DNA of 64,000 nucleotides from an uncultured Psychrobacter sp. (GTDB taxonomy: Bacteria > Pseudomonadota > Gammaproteobacteria > Pseudomonadales > Moraxellaceae), in contig NZ_CANMAH010000004.1 of assembly GCF_947495825.1 (NCBI RefSeq), positions 62,001 through 126,000 on the forward strand, in the 5' to 3' direction. A program made the position numbers and the translations under genes. Positions within the stretch are counted from its first letter, which is position 1, and every line of letters begins with the position of its first letter. Shown here one piece after another: positions 19,070 to 26,561 of this stretch. A model generated the notes under the pieces. It ran no database searches. It was not told where the DNA came from and saw nothing but the letters and a program-made list of their open reading frames with translations.

Positions 19070-19104
19070 AAAAGGGTCACTTTAAATAAGTGACCCTTTT
19101 TTTA
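19070..19104 (+). terminator. Rho-independent terminator after dps
   Basis: Stem AAAGGGTCACTT / AAGTGACCCTTT with a five-base loop, followed by seven T. The T-tract belongs to an 18-base tandem duplication (19097-19132). Confidence 0.93.
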
Positions 19105-19132
19105 TACTTATCTGTTTTTTTATACTTATCTG
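19097..19132. repeat. Perfect 18-base tandem duplication
   Basis: The unit TTTTTTTATACTTATCTG occurs twice without a spacer, at 19097-19114 and 19115-19132. The first copy contains the T-tract of the dps terminator. Confidence 0.95.
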
Positions 19133-19215
19133 CCCAATGTTAGAGATTTACCAATTTCCCATTTATTATGAAGCATTAAGAGGCGTTATCACTCGTTGTA
19201 AACCTTTCAGAAATA

Positions 19216-20280
19216 TCAAACGGCCTCACTACTCTCTAAACTTAAAACCTTAGCGTCAGGTACTGATAAGGTTAAAATAGCCTCTTGGAACAATGGGTTG
19301 GCTCGGAATTGATTTTCGATAGCTTCAAACTTACGAGCCAGGTGTTCTTCGCGTTGATTGCCTGCAATATCTACTGCTGCCACCATAAATATCTTTTTGG
19401 GACCGACCCATTCCAAATGTAAATACGACACGCTATCGACATCTGGATGTTCAAGTAGTTTGCCTAACACATAACGATGCATTTTATCAGAGACTTTATG
19501 CCCTACTAAAAAATCACGGTTACGACTGATTAAGAATATGGCGACTGCGCCCAACAGCAAACCAACAATGATAGAGCCTAGTGCATCCCAAAATGGCTGA
19601 CCAGTATAAGCGTGCATACCCATCGCAGCAGCAGCGACAAGCAAACCGATCACAGCTGCCAAGTCTTCAAAGAACACGCCGCGTAGCGTTGGGTTCGACG
19701 TATCGACAACATAACCAATCGCACTGACATCAATCGCTTCACCATGTTTTTTGCTTTGCAGATAAGCCTGTACTAATGAAAACCCTTCAAGTACAAAAGC
19801 GATCGCTAAGATAATAAAACCAATGGTATAGTTGGTCTCACTCTCCGCTGCATTCCACTCAGTGATACCTGTGTAAATAGAAACAATAGAGCCTGCCATA
19901 AAAACACCAAAAGCAGCAATCATCGACCAGACATACGACTCTTTACCATAGCCCAAAGGATGACTTCTATCAGCAGGTTTCACTGCTTTTTTTTCAGCGA
20001 CAATCAATAGCGTCCCATTGCCAGCATCTGCCCAAGAATGCGCTGATTCCGCTATCATCGATGCAGAACCAGTCATAAATGCGGCCACCGTCTTAGCAAT
20101 AGCGATAATAAGATTTGCCCCAACTGCGATCAATACTGTCGTCAGCGAACTTGAAGACTTATGCTCAGATGCAAGAGTATTATCATCAGACTTCCCAACA
20201 CTGCGCGTGCGCGTACTTGCTATGTTGGGATCATCAGTAGAATGGGATTGTAGGTTGGTATTGGGCGGCTCTAAACTCAT
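19216..20280 (-). CDS. Cation diffusion facilitator (CDF) family transporter
   Basis: The protein has 354 residues. A polar N-terminal tail of about 45 residues is followed by six predicted membrane helices. Features include ESAHSWADAGNG (about 80-91; His-Asp metal site in helix 2), HPLGYGKESYVWS (about 107), FFEDLAAVIGLLVA (about 197; equivalent site in helix 5), and a C-terminal cytoplasmic domain from about 260. CDF proteins exchange protons for divalent cations. The site shape (HxxxD, with ExxxD replaced by an ED-containing segment) does not let me decide the metal. The family often exports Zn, Co or Fe. Confidence 0.9.
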   Translation of the reverse strand: MSLEPPNTNLQSHSTDDPNIASTRTRSVGKSDDNTLASEHKSSSSLTTVLIAVGANLIIAIAKTVAAFMTGSASMIAESAHSWADAGNGTLLIVAEKKAVKPADRSHPLGYGKESYVWSMIAAFGVFMAGSIVSIYTGITEWNAAESETNYTIGFIILAIAFVLEGFSLVQAYLQSKKHGEAIDVSAIGYVVDTSNPTLRGVFFEDLAAVIGLLVAAAAMGMHAYTGQPFWDALGSIIVGLLLGAVAIFLISRNRDFLVGHKVSDKMHRYVLGKLLEHPDVDSVSYLHLEWVGPKKIFMVAAVDIAGNQREEHLARKFEAIENQFRANPLFQEAILTLSVPDAKVLSLESSEAV

Positions 20281-20432
20281 ACTAAACTCTATAAAACGTT
20301 ACGTGATAAGGCATGTACACTTTATTAAAGCCATGCTGTTTATGGAAGATAACGACTTAGCTTAAAATAAGTGCTTTAAAATATCAGTAGCTTTTTAGTG
20401 AGTCATGTCAGAGAGTTATGGTTTTTATATGA

Positions 20433-20999
20433 TTAAATTTTACCTTGTTCAGGCTTACTATTGGTTGTGTCTGCTGATTTTCCAATCATTTCATCGATAT
20501 CGCAACTCGGACGGTTTGAGCTGTCCATACGTAGATTTTTACGTGCCAGACCGGCATCAAAACGACATTGTTGCATGGCGTTTTTGATGTCAAGCGGTGG
20601 AACTGGATTAGGTTTGCCATTATCATCGATAGCAACCATTGTGAAATAGCAGCTATTGGTATGCCGGATAGTACGTGCGCGCACATCTTCGGCCTCAACG
20701 CGAATACCAACCTCCATCGAGGTGGTGCCCACATAGTTGACACTTGCAGCAAATGTGACTAGCTCACCCACATAGATGGGCTCACGGAACATCACTTGGT
20801 CGACAGATAGCGTCACTACATAACTACCGCTATAACGGCTGGCGCAAGCATAGGCAACTTGGTCAAGCATTTTGAGCAAATCACCGCCATGCACATTACC
20901 GATGAAATTTGCCATATCGGGCGTCATAAGTACCGACATATATAATTCATGATTTAGAGGTGCTTTTTTGGCTGTGGATGAGGTGTTTAGTTGTGGCAT
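20433..20999 (-). CDS. Acyl-CoA thioesterase (YciA/BACH-type hotdog)
   Basis: The protein has 188 residues. A single hotdog domain covers roughly residues 18-135, with the motif GNVHGGDLLKMLDQVAYACA (catalytic Asp region, about 36-55) and SVDQVMFREPIYVGELV (about 65-82), as in YciA-like thioesterases that hydrolyse a range of acyl-CoAs. The C-terminal 50 residues are polar and less conserved-looking. It is transcribed alone on the minus strand, divergent from the aspartate aminotransferase gene. Confidence 0.88.
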   Translation of the reverse strand: MPQLNTSSTAKKAPLNHELYMSVLMTPDMANFIGNVHGGDLLKMLDQVAYACASRYSGSYVVTLSVDQVMFREPIYVGELVTFAASVNYVGTTSMEVGIRVEAEDVRARTIRHTNSCYFTMVAIDDNGKPNPVPPLDIKNAMQQCRFDAGLARKNLRMDSSNRPSCDIDEMIGKSADTTNSKPEQGKI

Positions 21000-21335
21000 A
21001 GTCTTCCCATTTCGCTATGAGCAGTTAAAAGTGATGTAAGTATTTGGCATTAGTGTAACGCAAACCACCTGTTTTATGACAGCCCTTAACCTCATAACAC
21101 TGTTTAACTTAATAACATTTATCACATGGTGCCAAATCAGTCTCCCATCCCCTATTAACCGTCGAGACAGCACAATATCAGCATGCTACAATGCTAAAAG
21201 CAAGGTTATAAGCGCTAATATAAAGGGTAGTACGTTCTTTATTTAACATGCTTTTATCTTGTATTGACAATAATTACAACACCATACAACTAGTCTCGAT
21301 CATCCAGTTTCCCTTCCAGTTAAAAAGGATCTCTT
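21000..21335. other. Divergent intergenic region, thioesterase / aspartate aminotransferase
   Basis: About 336 bases. TTGACA at 21264-21269 is a candidate -35 for the aminotransferase gene, but no good -10 follows at proper spacing. AAAGGA before ATG 21336 is the ribosome site. Nothing else recognised. Confidence 0.4.
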
Positions 21336-22538
21336 ATGAGTGAACTGCAATTGTCTGACCGCGTCAATAGCATCAAACCATCACCGACTCTAGCAATTAC
21401 CAATAAAGCCAAAGAGCTAAAAGCGTCTGGCAAAGACATCATCGGCCTTGGCGCTGGCGAACCTGATTTTGATACGCCAGAGCACATCAAAAAGGCAGCC
21501 ATTGATGCAATCAATGACGGTTTTACCAAATACACCGCTGTCGATGGGACACCAGAGCTCAAAAAAGCCATCATCGAGAAGTTCAAGCGCGATAACGACA
21601 TCAGCTATGAGCCAAATGAAATCCTAGTCTCAGTCGGTGGTAAGCAGTCTTTCTTTAACCTTGCCCAAGCCTTTATCAACCCAGGCGACGAAGTCATTAT
21701 CCCAGCACCATACTGGGTCAGCTACCCTGACATGGTCATCATCGCAGACGGCAAACCTGTCATCGTCGAATGTCCAGCAGCGCAGAACTTCAAGATTACA
21801 GCTGAACAGCTAGAAGATGCCATCACGGCCAAAACCAAACTGTTGGTGCTAAACAGCCCCTCTAACCCAACGGGTATGATATATACCTTAGATGAGCTAA
21901 AAGCCATCGCTGACGTATTAAAAAAGCATCCACAAGTCTATGTGGCCTCAGATGATATGTATGAGCACATACGCTGGACAGGTGAGAAGTTCTACAATAT
22001 CTTAAACGCTGCACCCGAGCTAAAAGAGCGCGCCATCATCCTAAACGGCGTCTCAAAAGCCTATGCCATGACAGGCTGGCGCATCGGCTACGCTGGCGGC
22101 CCAGCAAAACTCATCGGCGCGATGAAAAAAGTACAGTCACAGTCTACTTCATGCCCGACGTCAATCAGCCAAGTGGCTGCCGAAGCTGCTATTAGCGGTG
22201 ACCAGAGCGTACTTGCGCCAATGGTAGAAGCCTTTGAGAAGCGTTGTGACTTGGTCGTTGATGGTCTAAATGCCATTAAAGGCATCAATTGCCTGCGTCC
22301 TGATGGTGCATTTTACGTCTATCCTGAAATCAAACCACTGATCAAAGCCGCTGGCCTGTCTTCATGTACAGAGTTTTCCGCATGGCTACTGGATAAAGTT
22401 GGCGTAGCGGTCGTCCCTGGCGACGCCTTTGGTCTTGGCGGCTATATGCGCATCTCTTATGCCACTGACGAAGCGACGCTAAAAGATGCACTATCACGTA
22501 TCGAAAAAGCCGTGGCTGACTTAGACGTTGCTGAATAA
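21336..22538 (+). CDS. Aspartate aminotransferase (class I/II PLP, subgroup Ib)
   Basis: The protein has 400 residues, the normal length for subgroup Ib aspartate/prephenate aminotransferases. It converts aspartate and 2-oxoglutarate to oxaloacetate and glutamate in the cytoplasm. Motifs are GLGAGEPDFDTPEHI (about 37-51), KYTAVDGTPELK, PAPYWVSYPDM (about 124), LNSPSNPTGM (about 171), and the PLP-lysine motif NGVSKAYAMTGWRIGYA (about 233-249). C-terminal R in YMRISYA binds the carboxylate. AAAAAGGATCTCTT precedes the start. It is monocistronic with a terminator. Confidence 0.93.
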   Translation: MSELQLSDRVNSIKPSPTLAITNKAKELKASGKDIIGLGAGEPDFDTPEHIKKAAIDAINDGFTKYTAVDGTPELKKAIIEKFKRDNDISYEPNEILVSVGGKQSFFNLAQAFINPGDEVIIPAPYWVSYPDMVIIADGKPVIVECPAAQNFKITAEQLEDAITAKTKLLVLNSPSNPTGMIYTLDELKAIADVLKKHPQVYVASDDMYEHIRWTGEKFYNILNAAPELKERAIILNGVSKAYAMTGWRIGYAGGPAKLIGAMKKVQSQSTSCPTSISQVAAEAAISGDQSVLAPMVEAFEKRCDLVVDGLNAIKGINCLRPDGAFYVYPEIKPLIKAAGLSSCTEFSAWLLDKVGVAVVPGDAFGLGGYMRISYATDEATLKDALSRIEKAVADLDVAE

Positions 22539-22596
22539 GCAAGTCGCTAAGCAAAAAGGCATTTAAGCTAAATAGCCTGATCATTAAAAAGCAGTA

Positions 22597-22636
22597 AAAA
22601 AAGACGCCCCATATTTGTTATGTGGGCGTTTTTTTA
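22597..22636 (+). terminator. Rho-independent terminator after aspartate aminotransferase
   Basis: GACGCCCCATA pairs imperfectly with TATGTGGGCGTT around a short loop, followed by seven T and then ATG. Confidence 0.85.
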
Positions 22637-22708
22637 TGACGGTTTTTGATAAAAAAGCTCTCTTTTCTCATTGAAATGACAATCTTTGCAATTTATGCAA
22701 AAAAAGGC

Positions 22709-22736
22709 TTGACGTATTTTTTATCTTTGCTAGAAT
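22709..22736 (+). promoter_or_regulatory. Promoter of tRNA-Asn copy 1
   Basis: -35 TTGACG (22709-22714), 16-base spacer, -10 TAGAAT (22731-22736). A GC-rich discriminator GCCCCAC follows, as at stringently controlled stable-RNA promoters. Confidence 0.8.
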
Positions 22737-22809
22737 ACGCCCCACTTAGCAAGAACTCATTAGAGGCTTTCTAAGTCTTGTTGTCACGTATTATGTACGT
22801 ACAGCCTAT

Positions 22810-22885
22810 TCTCCAATAGCTCAGTTGGTAGAGCAACGGACTGTTAATCCGTGTGTCCCTGGTTCGAGCCCAGGTTGGAGAGCCA
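22810..22885 (+). tRNA. tRNA-Asn(GTT), copy 1
   Basis: The 76-base gene folds as a normal cloverleaf: acceptor TCTCCAA / TTGGAGA, D-arm AGCTCAGTTGGTAGAGC, anticodon GTT in CTGTTAA, T-arm GGTTCGAGCC, and an encoded CCA end. It is identical to the copy at 23225. Confidence 0.98.
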
Positions 22886-22937
22886 CATTTTAGTTGTAAA
22901 AATTTGAATTATTTTTAATTCAATTATGGCATTTGCC

Positions 22938-22970
22938 AAAACCCTCATCGATTTGATGAGGGTTTTTTTA
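22938..22970 (+). terminator. Terminator after tRNA-Asn copy 1
   Basis: AAACCCTCATC pairs with GATGAGGGTTT, followed by a T-run ending in ATGG. Confidence 0.93.
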
Positions 22971-23117
22971 TGGATAACATAGATACAATGCTATGTTTAT
23001 ACTTTTATAGTTGAGTCAAATGGCTCATGGAAACTGACGAATATGTCGTACGGCACACCCTAAATCTTACTAAAACAGAAATTTTTATAAATAACTCAAG
23101 ATTAATGATTTATTTGG

Positions 23118-23146
23118 TTGACAGGCCGCAGCTACTTGGCTAAAAT
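23118..23146 (+). promoter_or_regulatory. Promoter of tRNA-Asn copy 2
   Basis: -35 TTGACA (23118-23123), 17-base spacer, -10 TAAAAT (23141-23146), then GCCCCAC as in copy 1. Confidence 0.85.
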
Positions 23147-23224
23147 GTGCCCCACATAACGCAAACGAGCTTAGTGCTTGCTATGTCAGACACGTACAGT
23201 AGGTTTGCCGTTATCACAGCTTAT

Positions 23225-23300
23225 TCTCCAATAGCTCAGTTGGTAGAGCAACGGACTGTTAATCCGTGTGTCCCTGGTTCGAGCCCAGGTTGGAGAGCCA
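23225..23300 (+). tRNA. tRNA-Asn(GTT), copy 2
   Basis: Identical over all 76 bases to the gene at 22810, including the encoded CCA. It has its own promoter and terminator, so the two are independent transcription units, not one tandem operon. Confidence 0.98.
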
Positions 23301-23306
23301 TATACT

Positions 23307-23341
23307 AAAAACCTTCATCTATTATTGATGAAGGTTTTTTT
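23307..23341 (+). terminator. Terminator after tRNA-Asn copy 2
   Basis: AAAACCTTCATC pairs with GATGAAGGTTTT, followed by a T-run ending in ATGG. Confidence 0.93.
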
Positions 23342-23537
23342 ATGGTTGCTATTTTTACTACTGTAGTGTTTTTTATAGTGATTTTGTTGTATGGTAAGTA
23401 GTATTGATAACTGTTTGTTTATGACGGCTATCTACAATATTTATAAGTAACTACTCTACGCCTTGATTGCAACTGAATAGCTACTATCATTCTCGTTGAA
23501 GTTCTTTGTTTTTAGTCACTAAAAGTAATGGTTTATT

Positions 23538-23867
23538 ATGATACCTGTACGCATAAAAAATAAGTTCTCTGCTCATCCGCAAAAAATCATGCGCCCAGTC
23601 AGCATTCGTCTTTCTGAAGAGATGATTGAGCTGCTAGAGGCAACCTCGTCAGAGCTTGGATTCAAACGTATTCAAGGGCTAATCCGCTTGTATATTCGTC
23701 AAGGTCTTGACCGTGATCATCAAGACTATACTCTAGCGCATGATGAAGTTTTTATCGAAACTCTGCGTAAGCGCGGTGTCAGCCAACGTATCATTGATGA
23801 AGCGATTGTGGTCACTCACAATAATAATATTACGCATCCGTTGACTGAGCTACAAAACGACGATTAA
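23538..23867 (+). CDS. Ribbon-helix-helix-like small protein (putative DNA-binding)
   Basis: The protein has 109 residues. The segment RPVSIRLSEEMIELLEATSS (about 19-38) followed by GFKRIQGLIRLYIRQGL has the beta-strand/helix/helix pattern of CopG/Arc-type ribbon-helix-helix domains. The C-terminal half (DEVFIETLRKRGVSQRIIDE) is helical and charged. No toxin partner is adjacent, so it is more likely a stand-alone regulator than an antitoxin. Assignment rests on pattern only. A very strong terminator follows. Confidence 0.7.
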   Translation: MIPVRIKNKFSAHPQKIMRPVSIRLSEEMIELLEATSSELGFKRIQGLIRLYIRQGLDRDHQDYTLAHDEVFIETLRKRGVSQRIIDEAIVVTHNNNITHPLTELQNDD

Positions 23868-23918
23868 CGCTGACGTCTTTATTAAGTTAACTGCTGCTAC
23901 TGATGCTTTAAGATAGCC

Positions 23919-23973
23919 ATAAAAAAGCCAGTCGCTAAGTGACCAAGATACACTTAGCGACTGGCTTTTTTGC
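23919..23973 (+). terminator. Very strong rho-independent terminator
   Basis: A stem of about 18 bases (GCCAGTCGCTAAGTG / CACTTAGCGACTGGC) with A- and T-runs on both sides, downstream of the ribbon-helix-helix gene. The shape is bidirectional. Confidence 0.95.
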
Positions 23974-24222
23974 TCAAGGTATTCTACTTACTTTACTCTC
24001 AACAGCCTACTTGACTATCTACCTTGTCACTCTACCACTCTACACTTCTTCAACTTGTAACTTTTGCATTTATTATTCAAGCCTTTGTCTTATGCTCTTA
24101 TATTATGCAAGGCATTAGTGTTAAGCATAATTTAACATAATAGCCAACGATGACTCATAATACTATTTACCAAATTGAGGTATATTGCAATTAACATCGT
24201 TTGTAGAGCTTATAAGAATAAC
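23974..24222. other. Intergenic DNA upstream of the lipoprotein gene
   Basis: Together with the preceding terminator this leaves about 350 bases without a gene between 23868 and 24222. It is pyrimidine-rich at first, then AT-rich. No RNA gene or repeat recognised. Confidence 0.35.
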
Positions 24223-24262
24223 AAGGAGGTAGATCATGACAAAGCCTTTAAAAAGCACTTGA
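24223..24262 (+). other. Strong ribosome site and 8-codon start segment, out of frame with the lipoprotein gene
   Basis: AAGGAGG (24223-24229) lies six bases before ATG 24236, the best ribosome site in the region. The frame opened by this ATG encodes MTKPLKST and stops at TGA 24260-24262. Within it T_TTA_AAA (24247-24253) forms a canonical X_XXY_YYZ slippery heptamer in the right phase. A -1 slip there enters the lipoprotein frame as K-H-L-K-A-N. Equally, one missing A in the A-run would explain it. Confidence 0.75.
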
Positions 24263-25032
24263 AAGCAAATGTACCCATTTTATTACGTCATGCCAATGTC
24301 CTGCCCACACTTTATACTAAACATTTTCATCAGCACATAGGTCTTACTGTATTGCTTATTTTGTCTGTAGCGACAACTGCCTTATTGAGTAGCTGCTCAC
24401 AACCGCAAACCGACCCAAGTAAGCAGACTATACCTACGAACTCTGACCAATGGCAGAAAAAGCTGGGAGATACGTTTGAGCAACTGTCAGAGAGTGACAG
24501 ACAGCTTCTTAGCCGCTATATGCTACGGATGAAGCTTAGCGGTGCCTATGAGTCTGGTGCCATGCCGCGCATAACGATTAAGCAGGCGCTAATACAGCAG
24601 CGCGAATACGAGCGTCTGCACCCCAACAATCCAACTGGCAAAAAAAGTCCTGTTGCGGTCAGCCAGCAGATAAATGCTATAAATACGTCGACTTACCCTC
24701 TTGCCTTATTGCCTGTCAAAAGCAGCGATAGTGACAGCTTAAACCAGGTAAAGCTGCAGTTTATGCTATCCAATCATGGCTCGGTGCCTATTGAGAGCTT
24801 TAAGGGCACTTTGCTTATGAAAGATGCAAAACTGACAGAAGGTAAAAAATTCAATGTTCCGCCCACGCAGTTTAAACCAGCCATTAAGCCTGAACAGTCA
24901 GGTAAAATCGTCATTGAAAGTAGTATTGAGGACGTTAATGTCATGCGTGCGATTAGGAACGCACAAGATGTCACGATAGAGATTAGTGAGGGTGTTCTAC
25001 ATTTAACGGATGGTCAGCAGATTGAGTTTTGA
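24259..25032 (+). CDS. Putative lipoprotein, 5' end disturbed
   Basis: The open frame runs from upstream of 24175 to TGA 25032. The coordinates given start at the in-frame TTG 24259, but the true start is probably ATG 24236 joined by a one-base frame change. The N-terminal part has a hydrophobic segment IGLTVLLILSVATTALLSSC with lipobox LLSSC. The mature region has WQKKLGDTFEQLSESDRQLL and YESGAMPRITIKQALIQQRE, then a domain of about 110 residues with beta-rich look (FMLSNHGSVPIESFKGTL). It is probably periplasmic and lipid-anchored. Family and function are unknown to me. Confidence 0.7.
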   Translation: MKANVPILLRHANVLPTLYTKHFHQHIGLTVLLILSVATTALLSSCSQPQTDPSKQTIPTNSDQWQKKLGDTFEQLSESDRQLLSRYMLRMKLSGAYESGAMPRITIKQALIQQREYERLHPNNPTGKKSPVAVSQQINAINTSTYPLALLPVKSSDSDSLNQVKLQFMLSNHGSVPIESFKGTLLMKDAKLTEGKKFNVPPTQFKPAIKPEQSGKIVIESSIEDVNVMRAIRNAQDVTIEISEGVLHLTDGQQIEF

Positions 25033-25134
25033 GATGCTCTTATCTAATGTTAAGGTACTCTTCTGGAGTCAACAGCACTATAGTCAGTCATAAATAAAAC
25101 AAGTACAAAGATTATAACTATATAAAAAACAGCC

Positions 25135-25174
25135 ATAAAAAAAGGCCCCAATCATTGACTGATTGGGGCCTTTT
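25135..25174 (-). terminator. Terminator of tRNA-Ser (also downstream of the lipoprotein gene)
   Basis: AAGGCCCCAATCA pairs with TGATTGGGGCCTT. On the minus strand it is followed by seven T and ATGG; on the plus strand by four T. Confidence 0.93.
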
Positions 25175-25179
25175 GAATT

Positions 25180-25270
25180 TGGCGGAGACGGAGAGATTCG
25201 AACTCTCGAAGGGCTATGAACCCTTGCCGGTTTTCAAGACCGGTGCATTCAACCGCTCTGCCACGTCTCC
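25180..25270 (-). tRNA. tRNA-Ser(TGA)
   Basis: The gene is 91 bases with encoded CCA. On the minus strand: acceptor GGAGACG / CGTCTCC, anticodon TGA in CTTGAAA, and a long variable arm (GCAAGGGTTCATAGCCCTTC), typical of serine class II tRNAs. Confidence 0.97.
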
Positions 25271-25281
25271 ATTGGTGCATC

Positions 25282-25309
25282 ATTATATAGATATCATTTC
25301 ATATTGCAA
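25282..25309 (-). promoter_or_regulatory. Promoter of tRNA-Ser
   Basis: Read on the minus strand: -35 TTGCAA (25309-25304), 16-base spacer, -10 TATAAT (25287-25282), with the tRNA 5' end 11 bases further. Confidence 0.7.
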
Positions 25310-25332
25310 GCACATATCTAAAATAAATTAAA

Positions 25333-26508
25333 TTATTTTATTCCTCGGTGTTTTTTAATGAATGCCTGCTTGCTAGAAGCCAGATGCAAACACATATCAA
25401 GCAATCTATTGGCATAGCCCCACTCGTTATCGTACCAAGCAAAAACCTTGTATTGCTCACCTACTTGCATAAGCTGCTGACCATCGATAATAAGTGATTC
25501 TGTTTGATGAATAAAGTCACTTGAAACCAGAGGTTCATCAGTATAAGCCATAATATCTAGTAAATGCGCTTGACTGGCGGTCTTGAGTACTTCGCGTATG
25601 TCGTCGATGCTGATATCTGCTGCATTAAACACGAAAGTTACATCGATTGCTGCAACATCGATGGTGGGTACTCGAATAGAATGTCCATTAATCTTACCCG
25701 CCATCGCTGGCAGCACGCGTTCTGTCGCTGCAATACTACTAGATGTTGTAGGAATGATATTATGACCAGAAGCTCGTGCGCGTCTTGGATCACGATGTGC
25801 TTGATCAAGTACTGTTTGATCAGCCGTGACAGCATGAATCTCTGTCATCATTGCTGACTTAACGCCAAAGGCTTTATCAAGTGTATCGATCAGCGGCACT
25901 AAGGCTTGTGTGGTACAAGATACGCTGGAGACAATCGGTAGCTCACTCGTCAGTAGCTCGGTATTGACGCCCATGACGATACAAGCATCAACATTATCGA
26001 AAGGCGCAGCACCGATGATAACTTGCTGAGCACCTGCTTCTATATGCAAATTTGCCTGACTATAAGAGCGAAAATGTCCCGTACATTCTAGGACTATATC
26101 GATACCAAGCGTCTGCCAAGGCAACTGCTTTGGGTCAGGCTCTGAGAGCATACGAATACAATAAATGTATTTATTCTTGGTCAGGCATAACTGAGTTTCA
26201 CCATACTCATCAGCCACGCTCTCTACTATATCCGCATCGACGCCAAGACGGCTTAAACGTCCGTGCGTACTGTCAAACTTCAATAAGTGTAATAAAATAT
26301 CAGCAGGTGCCAAATCATTAATCGCCACTACATGAATGGCTCGTCCAAGCACCTCAAACCGCTCTAGCAAGGCGCGCAGCACATTACGCCCGATACGCCC
26401 AAAACCGTTAATAGCAATCCTTAGAGGCTGAGTGTGCTCGCTCGTAGCATGAAACGCAGCTACTGGGTCGGAGGTCAGTTGATAATTGGCACTAGAAAAA
26501 TCCGGCAT
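25333..26508 (-). CDS. Type I glyceraldehyde-3-phosphate dehydrogenase-like protein (GAPDH/E4PDH family)
   Basis: The protein has 391 residues, longer than the usual ~335 because of an N-terminal extension of about 28 residues and a polar C-terminal tail. The NAD fold starts with INGFGRIGRNVLRAL. The catalytic cysteine is in SCTTQ (about 198-202), where GAPDH and E4PDH normally have SCTTN. The catalytic His region is EIHAVTADQ, and RVPTIDVAAIDVTF and WYDNEWGYANRLLDM are family hallmarks. Whether it acts in gluconeogenesis or on erythrose-4-phosphate cannot be settled from sequence alone. It is monocistronic. Confidence 0.85.
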   Translation of the reverse strand: MPDFSSANYQLTSDPVAAFHATSEHTQPLRIAINGFGRIGRNVLRALLERFEVLGRAIHVVAINDLAPADILLHLLKFDSTHGRLSRLGVDADIVESVADEYGETQLCLTKNKYIYCIRMLSEPDPKQLPWQTLGIDIVLECTGHFRSYSQANLHIEAGAQQVIIGAAPFDNVDACIVMGVNTELLTSELPIVSSVSCTTQALVPLIDTLDKAFGVKSAMMTEIHAVTADQTVLDQAHRDPRRARASGHNIIPTTSSSIAATERVLPAMAGKINGHSIRVPTIDVAAIDVTFVFNAADISIDDIREVLKTASQAHLLDIMAYTDEPLVSSDFIHQTESLIIDGQQLMQVGEQYKVFAWYDNEWGYANRLLDMCLHLASSKQAFIKKHRGIK

Positions 26509-26561
26509 AACAAAGTATCGCTATAAATGTAGGAGATGATGTAGGAGCAAAAATAGCAAGC

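Noticed and set aside
22538..23537. Integration site or mobile element at the tRNA-Asn pair
   Set aside because: No integrase, no partial tRNA copy and no element-like genes lie nearby; both copies are complete with own promoters.
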